Shown: piece after piece, positions 30,860 to 38,508 of the stretch
Layout of the letters: each line of letters begins with the position of its first letter
Position numbering within the stretch: the first letter of the stretch is position 1
From: Rhodobacter sp.
GTDB lineage: Bacteria; Pseudomonadota; Alphaproteobacteria; Rhodobacterales; Rhodobacteraceae
Assembly: GCA_022340385.1 (NCBI GenBank)
Contig: JAJDOB010000164.1
Coordinates: 1 to 38,508 of the forward strand
Direction: 5' to 3'
DNA length: 38,508 nucleotides
Made by a program: the position numbers and the translations under genes
Notes under the pieces: generated by a model
Seen by the model: the letters and a program-made list of their open reading frames with translations, nothing else
Told to the model about the DNA's origin: nothing
Databases searched by the model: none

Positions 30860-30982
30860 TCAGGAGATGGAATTGGCGAAATGGAACATTACCCAGACCA
30901 GCACCAGACCAAGCACCACGCCGCCGATCCAGGGCCAGACGCCGTAACCGTCCATGTCGTCTCGGGAATCACGTCCGATCAT
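30860..30982 (-). CDS. Small membrane protein, 40 aa, MIGRDSRDDMDGYGVWPWIGGVVLGLVLVWVMFHFANSIS
   Basis: Own reading of the minus strand; ATGA overlap with the TRAP permease stop (30979-30981), GGAGGT 6 nt upstream of ATG, one predicted TM helix; not in the supplied ORF track (probably below its length cutoff). Confidence 0.65.
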   Translation of the reverse strand: MIGRDSRDDMDGYGVWPWIGGVVLGLVLVWVMFHFANSIS

Positions 30983-33072
30983 AGGGAACCTCCATTCAGG
31001 ATTTCAGGCAACCACAAAGCGATCTGCGGGTACATCATTACCAGGAACAGGCCGAGGATCTGCAACCCGATGAATGGCAGCACAGAGATGAATATCTCTT
31101 GCAGCGTGACATCCTTGGGCGCGACCGACTTCAGCCAGAAACAGGCCGGACCAAACGGAGGCGACAGGAAATAGATCTGGATGTTCATCACGAAAAGGAT
31201 GCCGAACCAGATCTTGGCCTGATCGGGCGACAGGCCCAGGTCGGGGGCAAGTTCCATCACCACCGGCGCAAAGACCGGAACCGTGATGAACACGATCGCG
31301 ATCCATTCCATGAACGTGCCCAGCACCATCAGGATCAGCATCATCACCAGCACCGTGCCCATCGCCGACAGGCCGAGGTTCAGAAACAGCGAGCGCATGA
31401 AATCGCCGCCGCCGACCAGATTGAAGATGCCGACAAAACTGACCGCCCCCAGCACCAGCCAGATGATGGTGCCGACGGTGGACATCGTGCCTATCAGCGC
31501 CGCGGTCGTGACGCTCCAGTTGAAACGGTTGCGCACGGCGGCCACGAACAACGACCCGATACAGCCGACCGCAGCGGCTTCGGTGACCGAAGCCACGCCG
31601 CCATAGATCGAACCCATCACCGCCGCGATCAGGATGATACACAGCAGCACCGCCGTCAGACGGTCTTTCGACAGCTTCTGTTCGGTGCCGCCGGATATCG
31701 CCGCGACCTCGGCGGCAGTTGGGGCCAGTTTCGGGTTCAGGTTGACCCGGATCAAGACATAGCCGGCATAGAATATCGCCAGCATGATACCCGGTACGGC
31801 GCCCGCCATGAACAGATCGCCGATCCCGACTTCGGCCGACAGCCCGTAGACGATCATGATGATCGACGGCGGGATCAGCGTCGCCAGCGCGCCGGCCGCG
31901 CAGATCAGGCCGATCGACAGTTTCCGGTCATAGCCAAGGCGGAACATCTGCGGCAATGCAACCAGCCCCAGCATCACGATCTCGCCGCCCATGACCCCGG
32001 ACATCGCCGCAAGGATCACGGCCACCACGGTTGTCTGAACCGCCACGCCGCCGCGCAGGTTGCCCGCAAAGATCGACATCGCGTCGAACAGATCCTCGGC
32101 GATTCCGGCCCGTTCAAGGATCGAGGCCATCAGCACGAAGAACGGCACCGCAACCAGCGAATAATGTTCCAGCAGGCCGACCGCGATTGATGACACCAGA
32201 AACAGGCCGCGCGGCCCGAAAAAGGTGATCGCCATGATGACCGAGACGATCAGCGTCACGATGCCCAGCGGCATGCCCGTCATCATCAGCGAGATCAGCA
32301 GCGCCACCATGATCAGCGAGACCGTCCCAAGATCCATCGAGCGCATGTTCAGCGCCTTCGACGGGTCCATCGCCTTGCCGATATCCGAGAAGAAATCCGC
32401 AATCGCCGCGGCCCAGGAGATGTCAAAGGCATGGCCCAGCAGCGCCGCCACGAAATAGAAGCCAATGTATGCCGCGACCGCCTTGACCACGAGCCTTGCG
32501 CCACGGCTTTCGAAATGACGGTTCAGGTTCACCAGAAGCTGCGCCAGATACAGGAACGCGCCGGTGACCATCAGGGATTTCAGAACCATGGGCAGCGGCG
32601 AATTGAACGCCGATCCGGATTTCTCAAGCCGCCCGATACTGTCATAGGCACGGATCGCGGCATCCGAGAGCAGGAAATAAAGCGCAATGACTCCGACCGT
32701 CATCGCGAACAGATCCAGCCACCAGCGCTGGCGCGGACTGGCGAGGATATGGAAGACGGTGATCGCGATGTGACGCTGCTTCAGCGTGATGAAGCCCGAC
32801 GACAGCATCCAGGCAGCGGCGCAAAGCATCATCACCGTCTCGAACGCCCAGTAGGTTGGCGCGTTCAGAACATAGCGGGAAAACACCTCGTAAAGCGTCG
32901 CAAGCGCGGCAATCAGATAAAAGCAGGAAATGGCGATGCCAAGGAGATGGCTGAAATGATCCACCGGGGTGTAGTCGGCCCGATCGACGACATTTTCCTC
33001 TTCGTGCACGGGATCAAGGCCCGATACCTCCAGCGGCGCGTCGTTCAGCTTGTCTTCGTAGTTTCCGCTCAT
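30979..33072 (-). CDS. Fused TRAP transporter permease (DctQ-DctM)
   Basis: N-terminal four-TM DctQ-like (EVFSRYVLNAPTYWAFETVMMLCAAAWMLSSGF) fused to DctM (PFFVLMASILERAGIAEDLFDAM, LGTFMEWIAIVFITVPVFAPV). Confidence 0.9.
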   Translation of the reverse strand: MSGNYEDKLNDAPLEVSGLDPVHEEENVVDRADYTPVDHFSHLLGIAISCFYLIAALATLYEVFSRYVLNAPTYWAFETVMMLCAAAWMLSSGFITLKQRHIAITVFHILASPRQRWWLDLFAMTVGVIALYFLLSDAAIRAYDSIGRLEKSGSAFNSPLPMVLKSLMVTGAFLYLAQLLVNLNRHFESRGARLVVKAVAAYIGFYFVAALLGHAFDISWAAAIADFFSDIGKAMDPSKALNMRSMDLGTVSLIMVALLISLMMTGMPLGIVTLIVSVIMAITFFGPRGLFLVSSIAVGLLEHYSLVAVPFFVLMASILERAGIAEDLFDAMSIFAGNLRGGVAVQTTVVAVILAAMSGVMGGEIVMLGLVALPQMFRLGYDRKLSIGLICAAGALATLIPPSIIMIVYGLSAEVGIGDLFMAGAVPGIMLAIFYAGYVLIRVNLNPKLAPTAAEVAAISGGTEQKLSKDRLTAVLLCIILIAAVMGSIYGGVASVTEAAAVGCIGSLFVAAVRNRFNWSVTTAALIGTMSTVGTIIWLVLGAVSFVGIFNLVGGGDFMRSLFLNLGLSAMGTVLVMMLILMVLGTFMEWIAIVFITVPVFAPVVMELAPDLGLSPDQAKIWFGILFVMNIQIYFLSPPFGPACFWLKSVAPKDVTLQEIFISVLPFIGLQILGLFLVMMYPQIALWLPEILNGGSL

Positions 33073-33173
33073 CCCACGGCCCCCTGCAGGCATATGCCAT
33101 GCTGATTTCATACTGAAACGACACCCCAGCGCGCCGGGCGGATTCCCCCGGGTCCAGGTTGGCCGTTGGACAC

Positions 33174-33191
33174 CGCCGGCGCAAACCGGCG
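33174..33191 (-). promoter_or_regulatory. Intercistronic hairpin between TRAP SBP and permease genes
   Basis: CGCCGG-N6-CCGGCG inverted repeat in the 145-bp gap. Confidence 0.5.
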
Positions 33192-33217
33192 AGGTCCATG
33201 TTCTTGATGACCGACGG

Positions 33218-34249
33218 CTACAGCAGGCCGGCTTCTTTCATGAAGGCGATATGCGCGTCATAGACTTCTTTCGCCAGATCGGACTGGCCGGCGAAATCGC
33301 TCCAGGCTTCCTGCGCGATTGCACGCAGCGCGTCACGCTCGGACTGCGGCCAGTCGATGATTTCCAGGTCGCCGGCGGCCTTGTCACGCGCAACCAGCTG
33401 GCGGTCGAGCCGGTCGAAATACTGGCGCAGGCCGTTGTAGGCGGCGAGATACCAGACTTCGAGCGCAGTCTGCTCCTGCTCGGTCAGTTCATCCCAGACA
33501 GCTTGCCCGACGGTGAATTGCAGGATCGGGGTCGAGTGGATGCCGGGGAAGATCGGGAATTTCGCGATCTTGTGCATGCCATTGGCGTCGTTGTTCGCGT
33601 AGGCAGAGTTGTCCGCCGCGTCGATCACGCCTTTTTCAAGTGCGCCGTAGGTTTCCGAACCGGACATGGAGACCGGCGCCGCGCCCGCACGCTTGAACAC
33701 GTCGGCGGCAAGACCTTCGGGAGAGCGGATCTTCAGCCCGGCCAGATCGGCCACACCGCGCACCGGAACCTTCGAGACGAACGCCTCGCGGGCATAGGCG
33801 CCGCAACCCACGACATGAACACCTTCGTAATGGGCGTCGAACAGTTTTTGCAGCATCTCCTTGCCGCCACCTTGCGCACAGAATGCCTGAATCTGGTCGG
33901 CGCTGTCATAGCCTGCGATCAGATCGCCCATAAGCGCGAATGCCGGATCGACACCCGCGAAGTAGTTGATCGAGGTCAGGTCGCCGTCGAGGATACCGAC
34001 GCTGATCGCTTCGGGGGTTTCACGGCGCGGCACGACGGCGTCGACAGGCAACAGTTCGATCGCAAGCGTTCCGCCTGTCATCGTTTCCAGCTTTGGCAGC
34101 CATTCCTTGTTCAGATAGGCCAGCGACGCATGGCTTGCATTCGACGAAGTCTGGATCTTCAGGACGCGGTCAGCGGCATCCGCCGCGCCCGCGCCGATTC
34201 CCATCACGGCCGCGATGGTCAGGGCTGTGCCCAAAGATTTGATATTCAT
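33218..34249 (-). CDS. TRAP transporter substrate-binding protein (DctP-like)
   Basis: Signal peptide MNIKSLGTALTIAAVMGIGAGAADA; GVADLAGLKIRSPEGLAADVFKRAGAAPVSMSGSETYGALEKGVIDAAD. Confidence 0.92.
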   Translation of the reverse strand: MNIKSLGTALTIAAVMGIGAGAADAADRVLKIQTSSNASHASLAYLNKEWLPKLETMTGGTLAIELLPVDAVVPRRETPEAISVGILDGDLTSINYFAGVDPAFALMGDLIAGYDSADQIQAFCAQGGGKEMLQKLFDAHYEGVHVVGCGAYAREAFVSKVPVRGVADLAGLKIRSPEGLAADVFKRAGAAPVSMSGSETYGALEKGVIDAADNSAYANNDANGMHKIAKFPIFPGIHSTPILQFTVGQAVWDELTEQEQTALEVWYLAAYNGLRQYFDRLDRQLVARDKAAGDLEIIDWPQSERDALRAIAQEAWSDFAGQSDLAKEVYDAHIAFMKEAGLL

Positions 34250-34325
34250 GAAATTCCTCCCGGGGTGTTCATACGAATTATTGTCCGCCTGCCGCCAAAG
34301 CGAGGTCGGTGCCAAACTGATATAT

Positions 34326-34356
34326 TAGTTGACTAGTTCTCGCAACGCCCTATTTT
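34326..34356 (+). promoter_or_regulatory. Putative promoter of the second GntR gene with embedded palindrome
   Basis: TTGACT-16 bp-TATTTT; TAGT-TG-ACTA palindrome (34326-34335) overlaps the -35 element. Confidence 0.4.
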
Positions 34357-34388
34357 GAACATCTCCGCTGCAAAGGAACCATACCCGG

Positions 34389-35105
34389 ATGCAGATGCCT
34401 CACAGTTCCGGCGAACAGTTGCACGCCACCGCCGCAAGTACGGCACCCGAACGGGTCTACCGGGATTTACGCGCGCGCATCATCAGTTTCGATCTGCCGC
34501 CGGGCACCACACTTGGCCGGATCGAACTTGCGGACCGATACGGCGTCAGCCAGACCCCGGTGCGCGAGGCATTGCAGCGGCTGGAAATGGATGGGCTTAT
34601 CCTGATCTTTCCGCAGTCGAAAACCGTCGTTGCCCGCATCGACGTGCGCCAGCTTTCGGAAACCCAGTTCCTGCGGGTATCCATCGAAACCGAAGTCGTG
34701 CGGCGTCTTGCAACCGCACAACGCCCGGATGTCATCAAGCGGGCGCAGGCCATCCTCGAGATGCAGCGCACACTGACCGCCTCGGGTGATGAAGTGTCGA
34801 TGTTCACCGAACTGGACCGGTCATTCCATCTGACACTGTTCAAGGGCGTCGGCATGGAATCCCTGAATGCCATGTTGCTGGATCGTTTGGGACACCTTTA
34901 TCGGTGTCAGCGCCTGGAATTGCCGCGCAAGGGCAAGATGCAGAACATCGTCGATGCCCATCAGGCCATTCTCGACGGTCTGGCCGCGGGCGATCCGGAA
35001 CTAGCATCCGCCGCCATGCGTGAACATCTTTCCGGAACCATCAGCCAGATCGAGATGCTTCGCGACGAATATCCCGACTTTTTTACCAGGGACGAGCTTA
35101 GATAG
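34389..35105 (+). CDS. GntR-family (FCD subfamily) transcriptional regulator
   Basis: VYRDLRARIISFDLPPGTTLGRIELADRYGVSQTPVREALQRLEMDGLILIFPQSKTVVA; FCD-type C-terminus. Confidence 0.9.
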   Translation: MQMPHSSGEQLHATAASTAPERVYRDLRARIISFDLPPGTTLGRIELADRYGVSQTPVREALQRLEMDGLILIFPQSKTVVARIDVRQLSETQFLRVSIETEVVRRLATAQRPDVIKRAQAILEMQRTLTASGDEVSMFTELDRSFHLTLFKGVGMESLNAMLLDRLGHLYRCQRLELPRKGKMQNIVDAHQAILDGLAAGDPELASAAMREHLSGTISQIEMLRDEYPDFFTRDELR

Positions 35106-35231
35106 CACTCAAGTCCGAACGTGCCGCGGATCCGCCGCGACGCCCGCTCAATGTGAACCAGCGGCGTGGTTCCGGGGTTCTAGGCGCAATTCATTCCGGA
35201 AACCTTCCATCGCCGGATTTCGGTTGCCCCG

Positions 35232-36149
35232 TCACTTGCCCCATTTCAACGCGATCAGGTCCATATCACGCGCCAGTTGCAACAGCCGGTCCCTTGTCCG
35301 CTGCGACAGGGGTTTTTGCGGATGGCGTACATAATCGCTGCCGATCACGCCGCCCTCGGCATAGACCGTCTTGCAGGCGCGCAGCCCGCATTGCCGGTTC
35401 TCGTGATTGATCAGCGGCAGGCATTTCGCCCACTGCGCCAACGCGGCATCCCTGTCGCCCGCCAGAAAATGCGTGACAATCGGGCGGATATGTTCGGGGA
35501 AAAGCCCCGACGTCATCGACGCGGTACAACCCGCATCCAGATCGGCCAGCAGGGTGACCGCCTCTTCGCCGTCCCACGGACCAAGGATATCCTTGCCGCC
35601 TGCCTCGATCAGCGCGGCAAGCTTGTCCGCGGCGAACGGGCACTCGATCTTGAAATAGCCGACATGCTCCAGTTCGCGCGCCATTCGCACCAAAAGCGGA
35701 ACCGAAAGGACCACCCCCGACAGTGGCGCATCCTGCACCATTATCGGAATGTCGATGGCATCGCTGACGGCCTGGAAATGTTCGAAAATGCCCTGATCGT
35801 CGGCCTTCAGCCCGGACCCGTGATAGGGCGGCATCATCATCAGCATGGACGCCCCCAGCGCCTGGGCGTCACGGGCGCGCCGGGTCACGATGTCGGTGGA
35901 ATAATGGCTGATCGTGACGATCATCGGCACCCTTCCCGCGACATGTTCCAGGCTGACCCGCATCAGCGTTGCGCGCTCGTCATCCGACAGAACGAACTGC
36001 TCGGAATAGTTCGCAAGTATGCAGATCGCATCGACGCCCTGATCAATCAGGCAGTCGAGCACCCGGCGCATGCCTTCCTCGTCGATACGGCCGTCGGCAT
36101 GGAACGGGGTCGGGGCGACAGGCAGAATGCCGGTGAGTGGGGTTTTCAT
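35232..36149 (-). CDS. araD: L-2-keto-3-deoxyarabonate dehydratase (DHDPS family)
   Basis: CILANYSEQFVLSDDERATLMRVSLEHVAGRVPMIVTISHYST, GPWDGEEAVTLLADL, LPLINHENRQ; closely resembles the Azospirillum AraD sequence as remembered; next to araA/araC-like genes. Confidence 0.88.
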   Translation of the reverse strand: MKTPLTGILPVAPTPFHADGRIDEEGMRRVLDCLIDQGVDAICILANYSEQFVLSDDERATLMRVSLEHVAGRVPMIVTISHYSTDIVTRRARDAQALGASMLMMMPPYHGSGLKADDQGIFEHFQAVSDAIDIPIMVQDAPLSGVVLSVPLLVRMARELEHVGYFKIECPFAADKLAALIEAGGKDILGPWDGEEAVTLLADLDAGCTASMTSGLFPEHIRPIVTHFLAGDRDAALAQWAKCLPLINHENRQCGLRACKTVYAEGGVIGSDYVRHPQKPLSQRTRDRLLQLARDMDLIALKWGK

Positions 36150-36175
36150 ATCGGGATCCTCGTGATGGTCGTGGC

Positions 36176-37099
36176 CTACCAGTCGAACGGCGCCACATTT
36201 GTTCTGCGGCCCAGGGTAAAGGCGTCGGCGACATGGCGCATGGGCGAAAGATCGACATCGCTTGCCCCCGCCGCGATAAGCTGGCCGAACCGGGCATAAA
36301 GACCTGCATATTCGGCATTCGCTCCGGCGGCAATTTCTGCGCCGTCCACGTCTAGCCGGGCACCGCCCTGGCCCAGAACGGCCCTGCCACCGTCGGTGGC
36401 GATATGGATATCCCAGGCGGGCGGTCCGGAATGCAGCCAGTCGAATTCGGCGGTAACCTCGGCCCCGCCGGGGTCGTGAAATGCAAGCGTGGCGGCGACA
36501 GGCGTGTCGCGGTTTGACGGAAACTGCAATTCGGCGCGGGTCAGATGCAGCGCTCGGGGAAAGATTTCAGTCAGGACCGACAGCGCATTGATGCCGGGGT
36601 CGAACACCCCCAGCCCGCCGGGTGTCCAGACCCAGTCCTGCCCGGGATGCCAGTGGCGGACGTCCTCTTTCCACTGGATATCGACCTTGTGGATGGTTCT
36701 GTCCTTCAACCAGTCTCGCGCCGCCGCCACCGCCGCGGCGTGACGCGAATGCCAGGTCGCGAACAGCGTGACGCCCTTCGACTCGGCCACGCCGATCAGG
36801 TCATGGACCTCTGACAGCGTCGCGCCGGGCGGCTTTTCCAGCATCACGTGACAGCCGGCCTCCAGTGCGCGCCGGGCGTCGGCGTAACGCACATGCGGCG
36901 GCGTGGCGAGCGAGATGGCCGGGATATCGGAGCGCGCGTTCAGCAACCTGTCCAGATCAGTGAACGCCTCGGCCCCGCTGACCTGGGCGTTGCGGCTGGC
37001 GGTTGCCGCCAGCTCGAAATCGGGCCCCGCCGAGATTGCGGGGATATGCTGGTCGCGGGCGATCTTGCCGATGCCGACAAGGGCGAGCTTCATTGCCAT
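36176..37099 (-). CDS. araA: Gfo/Idh/MocA-family L-arabinose (D-galactose) 1-dehydrogenase
   Basis: LALVGIGKIARDQHIPAI, GCHVMLEKPPGATLSEV, LFATWHSRHAAAV, WKEDVRHWHPGQDWVW; TGATG coupling with upstream gene; resembles the Azospirillum enzyme as remembered. Confidence 0.87.
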   Translation of the reverse strand: MAMKLALVGIGKIARDQHIPAISAGPDFELAATASRNAQVSGAEAFTDLDRLLNARSDIPAISLATPPHVRYADARRALEAGCHVMLEKPPGATLSEVHDLIGVAESKGVTLFATWHSRHAAAVAAARDWLKDRTIHKVDIQWKEDVRHWHPGQDWVWTPGGLGVFDPGINALSVLTEIFPRALHLTRAELQFPSNRDTPVAATLAFHDPGGAEVTAEFDWLHSGPPAWDIHIATDGGRAVLGQGGARLDVDGAEIAAGANAEYAGLYARFGQLIAAGASDVDLSPMRHVADAFTLGRRTNVAPFDW

Positions 37100-38508
37100 C
37101 AATGTGAATCCTTCGGCACGGCCGCCCCCCGGCAGCCCTTGAGAAAGTCGAAATCGGCACCGGTATCGGCGCCCTCGACATGGTCATGGAACAGCCGGGC
37201 AAACCCGCTTTCGGGCGGGGTCTGCGGGCAGGACCATGCGCCAAGCCGCGCCGCGATCTCTGCGTCCGGCACGTCCAGATGGATGCGCCGCGCCGCGACG
37301 TCGATCTCGATCATGTCGCCGTCACGCACGATGGCCAGCGGGCCGCCGCGCGCTGCTTCGGGCGAGGTATGCAGAACCACCGTTCCATAGGCGGTGCCCG
37401 ACATCCGCGCATCGGAAATCCGCACCATGTCGGTGATGCCCTTCTTCAGGACCTTCGCGGGCAGGCCCATGTTGCCCACCTCGGACATGCCGGGATAGCC
37501 GCGCGGGCCGCACATTTTCAGGACCATGATGCAGGTCTCGTCAATATCCAGATCGTCGTCGGCGATCTTTGCCTTGTAGTCGTCGATATCCTCGAACACG
37601 ACCGCCCGGCCCCGGTGCTTCATCAGATGCGGCGACGCGGCAGAGGGTTTCAGAACCGCGCCGTCAGGCGCAAGATTGCCGCGCAACACGGCGATGCCGC
37701 CCTGCGGGGTCAGCGCCCTGTCGACCGGCAGGATCACATCCTCGTTCCAGTTGGTGACGTCTTTCACCTCTTCCCAGACGGTCGCGCCGGACACGGTCAG
37801 GGCGTCCTTGTGCAGTTGCCCGGCCTCGCCCAGCCGTTTCAGCACAACAGGCAGACCGCCGGCATAAAAGAACTCTTCCATCAGGTATTTGCCCGATGGT
37901 TGCAGGTTGACGATGGTGGGAATGTCGCGGCCCAGCCGGTCCCAGTCGTTCAGCGTCAGGTCGATTCCCACCCGGCCGGCGATGGCCATCAGATGGATCA
38001 CGGCGTTGGTCGAGCCACCGATGGCGCCATTGGTGCGGATTGCGTTTTCAAAGGCCTGCCGGGTCATGACATGCGACGGGCGCAGGTCGTCCTTGACCAT
38101 CTGCACGATGCGCCGCCCGGTCAGTTGCGCCATCACGCGACGGCGCGCATCCACCGCCGGAATCGCCGCGTTGCCCGACAGCGCCATGCCAAGCGCCTCT
38201 GCCATGCTGGCCATTGTCGAGGCTGTGCCCATCGTGTTGCAGGTGCCGGTCGACCGGGTGACGGCAACCTCTGCGTCGACAAATTCCTGCTGCGTCATCT
38301 CTCCGGCCTTCACCGCTTCCGAGAATTTCCACAGATGTGTGCCGGCGCCGACCCGCTCGCCCCGAAACCAGCCGTTCAGCATCGGCCCGCCGGTCACGAC
38401 GACCGACGGAATGTCGGTCGAGGCCGCGCCCATCAGTAGCGAAGGCGTGGTCTTGTCGCAGCCGACCAGCAACACGGCGCCGTCGATCGGCTGGGCGCGC
38501 ATTGTTTC
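37099..38508 (-). CDS. araC: L-arabinonate dehydratase-like IlvD/Edd family protein (N-terminus beyond window)
   Basis: LLVGCDKTTPSLLMGAAS, GTCNTMGTASTMASMAEALG, NGAIGGSTNAVIHLMAIAGR, SDARMSGTAYGTVVLH; adjacent to araA and araD. Confidence 0.85.
   Translation of the reverse strand, partial: ETMRAQPIDGAVLLVGCDKTTPSLLMGAASTDIPSVVVTGGPMLNGWFRGERVGAGTHLWKFSEAVKAGEMTQQEFVDAEVAVTRSTGTCNTMGTASTMASMAEALGMALSGNAAIPAVDARRRVMAQLTGRRIVQMVKDDLRPSHVMTRQAFENAIRTNGAIGGSTNAVIHLMAIAGRVGIDLTLNDWDRLGRDIPTIVNLQPSGKYLMEEFFYAGGLPVVLKRLGEAGQLHKDALTVSGATVWEEVKDVTNWNEDVILPVDRALTPQGGIAVLRGNLAPDGAVLKPSAASPHLMKHRGRAVVFEDIDDYKAKIADDDLDIDETCIMVLKMCGPRGYPGMSEVGNMGLPAKVLKKGITDMVRISDARMSGTAYGTVVLHTSPEAARGGPLAIVRDGDMIEIDVAARRIHLDVPDAEIAARLGAWSCPQTPPESGFARLFHDHVEGADTGADFDFLKGCRGAAVPKDSH

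Noticed and set aside
35129-35143. CGCGG-ATCCG-CCGCG hairpin after the second GntR gene
   Set aside because: 5-bp stem without U-tract, close to chance level in this GC-rich sequence

Overview
GC-rich alphaproteobacterial (Rhodobacteraceae-like) window. The left edge (1-3.5 kb) is ordinary: membrane or hypothetical proteins, a ZntB-type CorA-family transporter with a strong terminator, a small exported protein and a tRNA-Trp(CCA). From the tRNA to the right edge the window is one accessory-type catabolic locus for uronates, aldarates and pentoses, probably derived from pectin or hemicellulose. It has four transcription blocks. (i) Minus: SMP-30 lactonase, DgoD-like enolase-superfamily dehydratase, alpha/beta hydrolase, uronate dehydrogenase (udh), kdgD. 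(ii) Plus: family-5 ABC importer (SBP, two permeases, fused double ATPase), alpha/beta-hydrolase-3 esterase, two enolase-superfamily dehydratases, GarD/UxaA dehydratase, pectin methylesterase with no evident signal peptide, KGSA dehydrogenase. (iii) Minus: TRAP SBP, fused TRAP DctQM, a 40-aa small membrane ORF missing from the supplied ORF track, IlvD/Edd dehydratase, DapA-family enzyme, RraA-family enzyme, tannase/feruloyl-esterase family protein, second UxaA/GarD, SDR. (iv) Minus: L-arabinonate dehydratase (truncated by the window edge), L-arabinose 1-dehydrogenase and L-2-keto-3-deoxyarabonate dehydratase, the non-phosphorylative arabinose route. Two FCD-type GntR regulators are present. 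The points most worth a second look are the apparently cytoplasmic pectin methylesterase co-transcribed with an oligomer-type importer but no depolymerase, the translationally coupled 40-aa ORF next to the TRAP transporter, the seven sugar-acid dehydratases from three superfamilies including one with an atypical K-x-H motif, an unassigned TRAP-linked pathway, and a perfect 12-bp hairpin after the ABC SBP gene. All assignments come from reading the sequence and recalling families; no searches were run.
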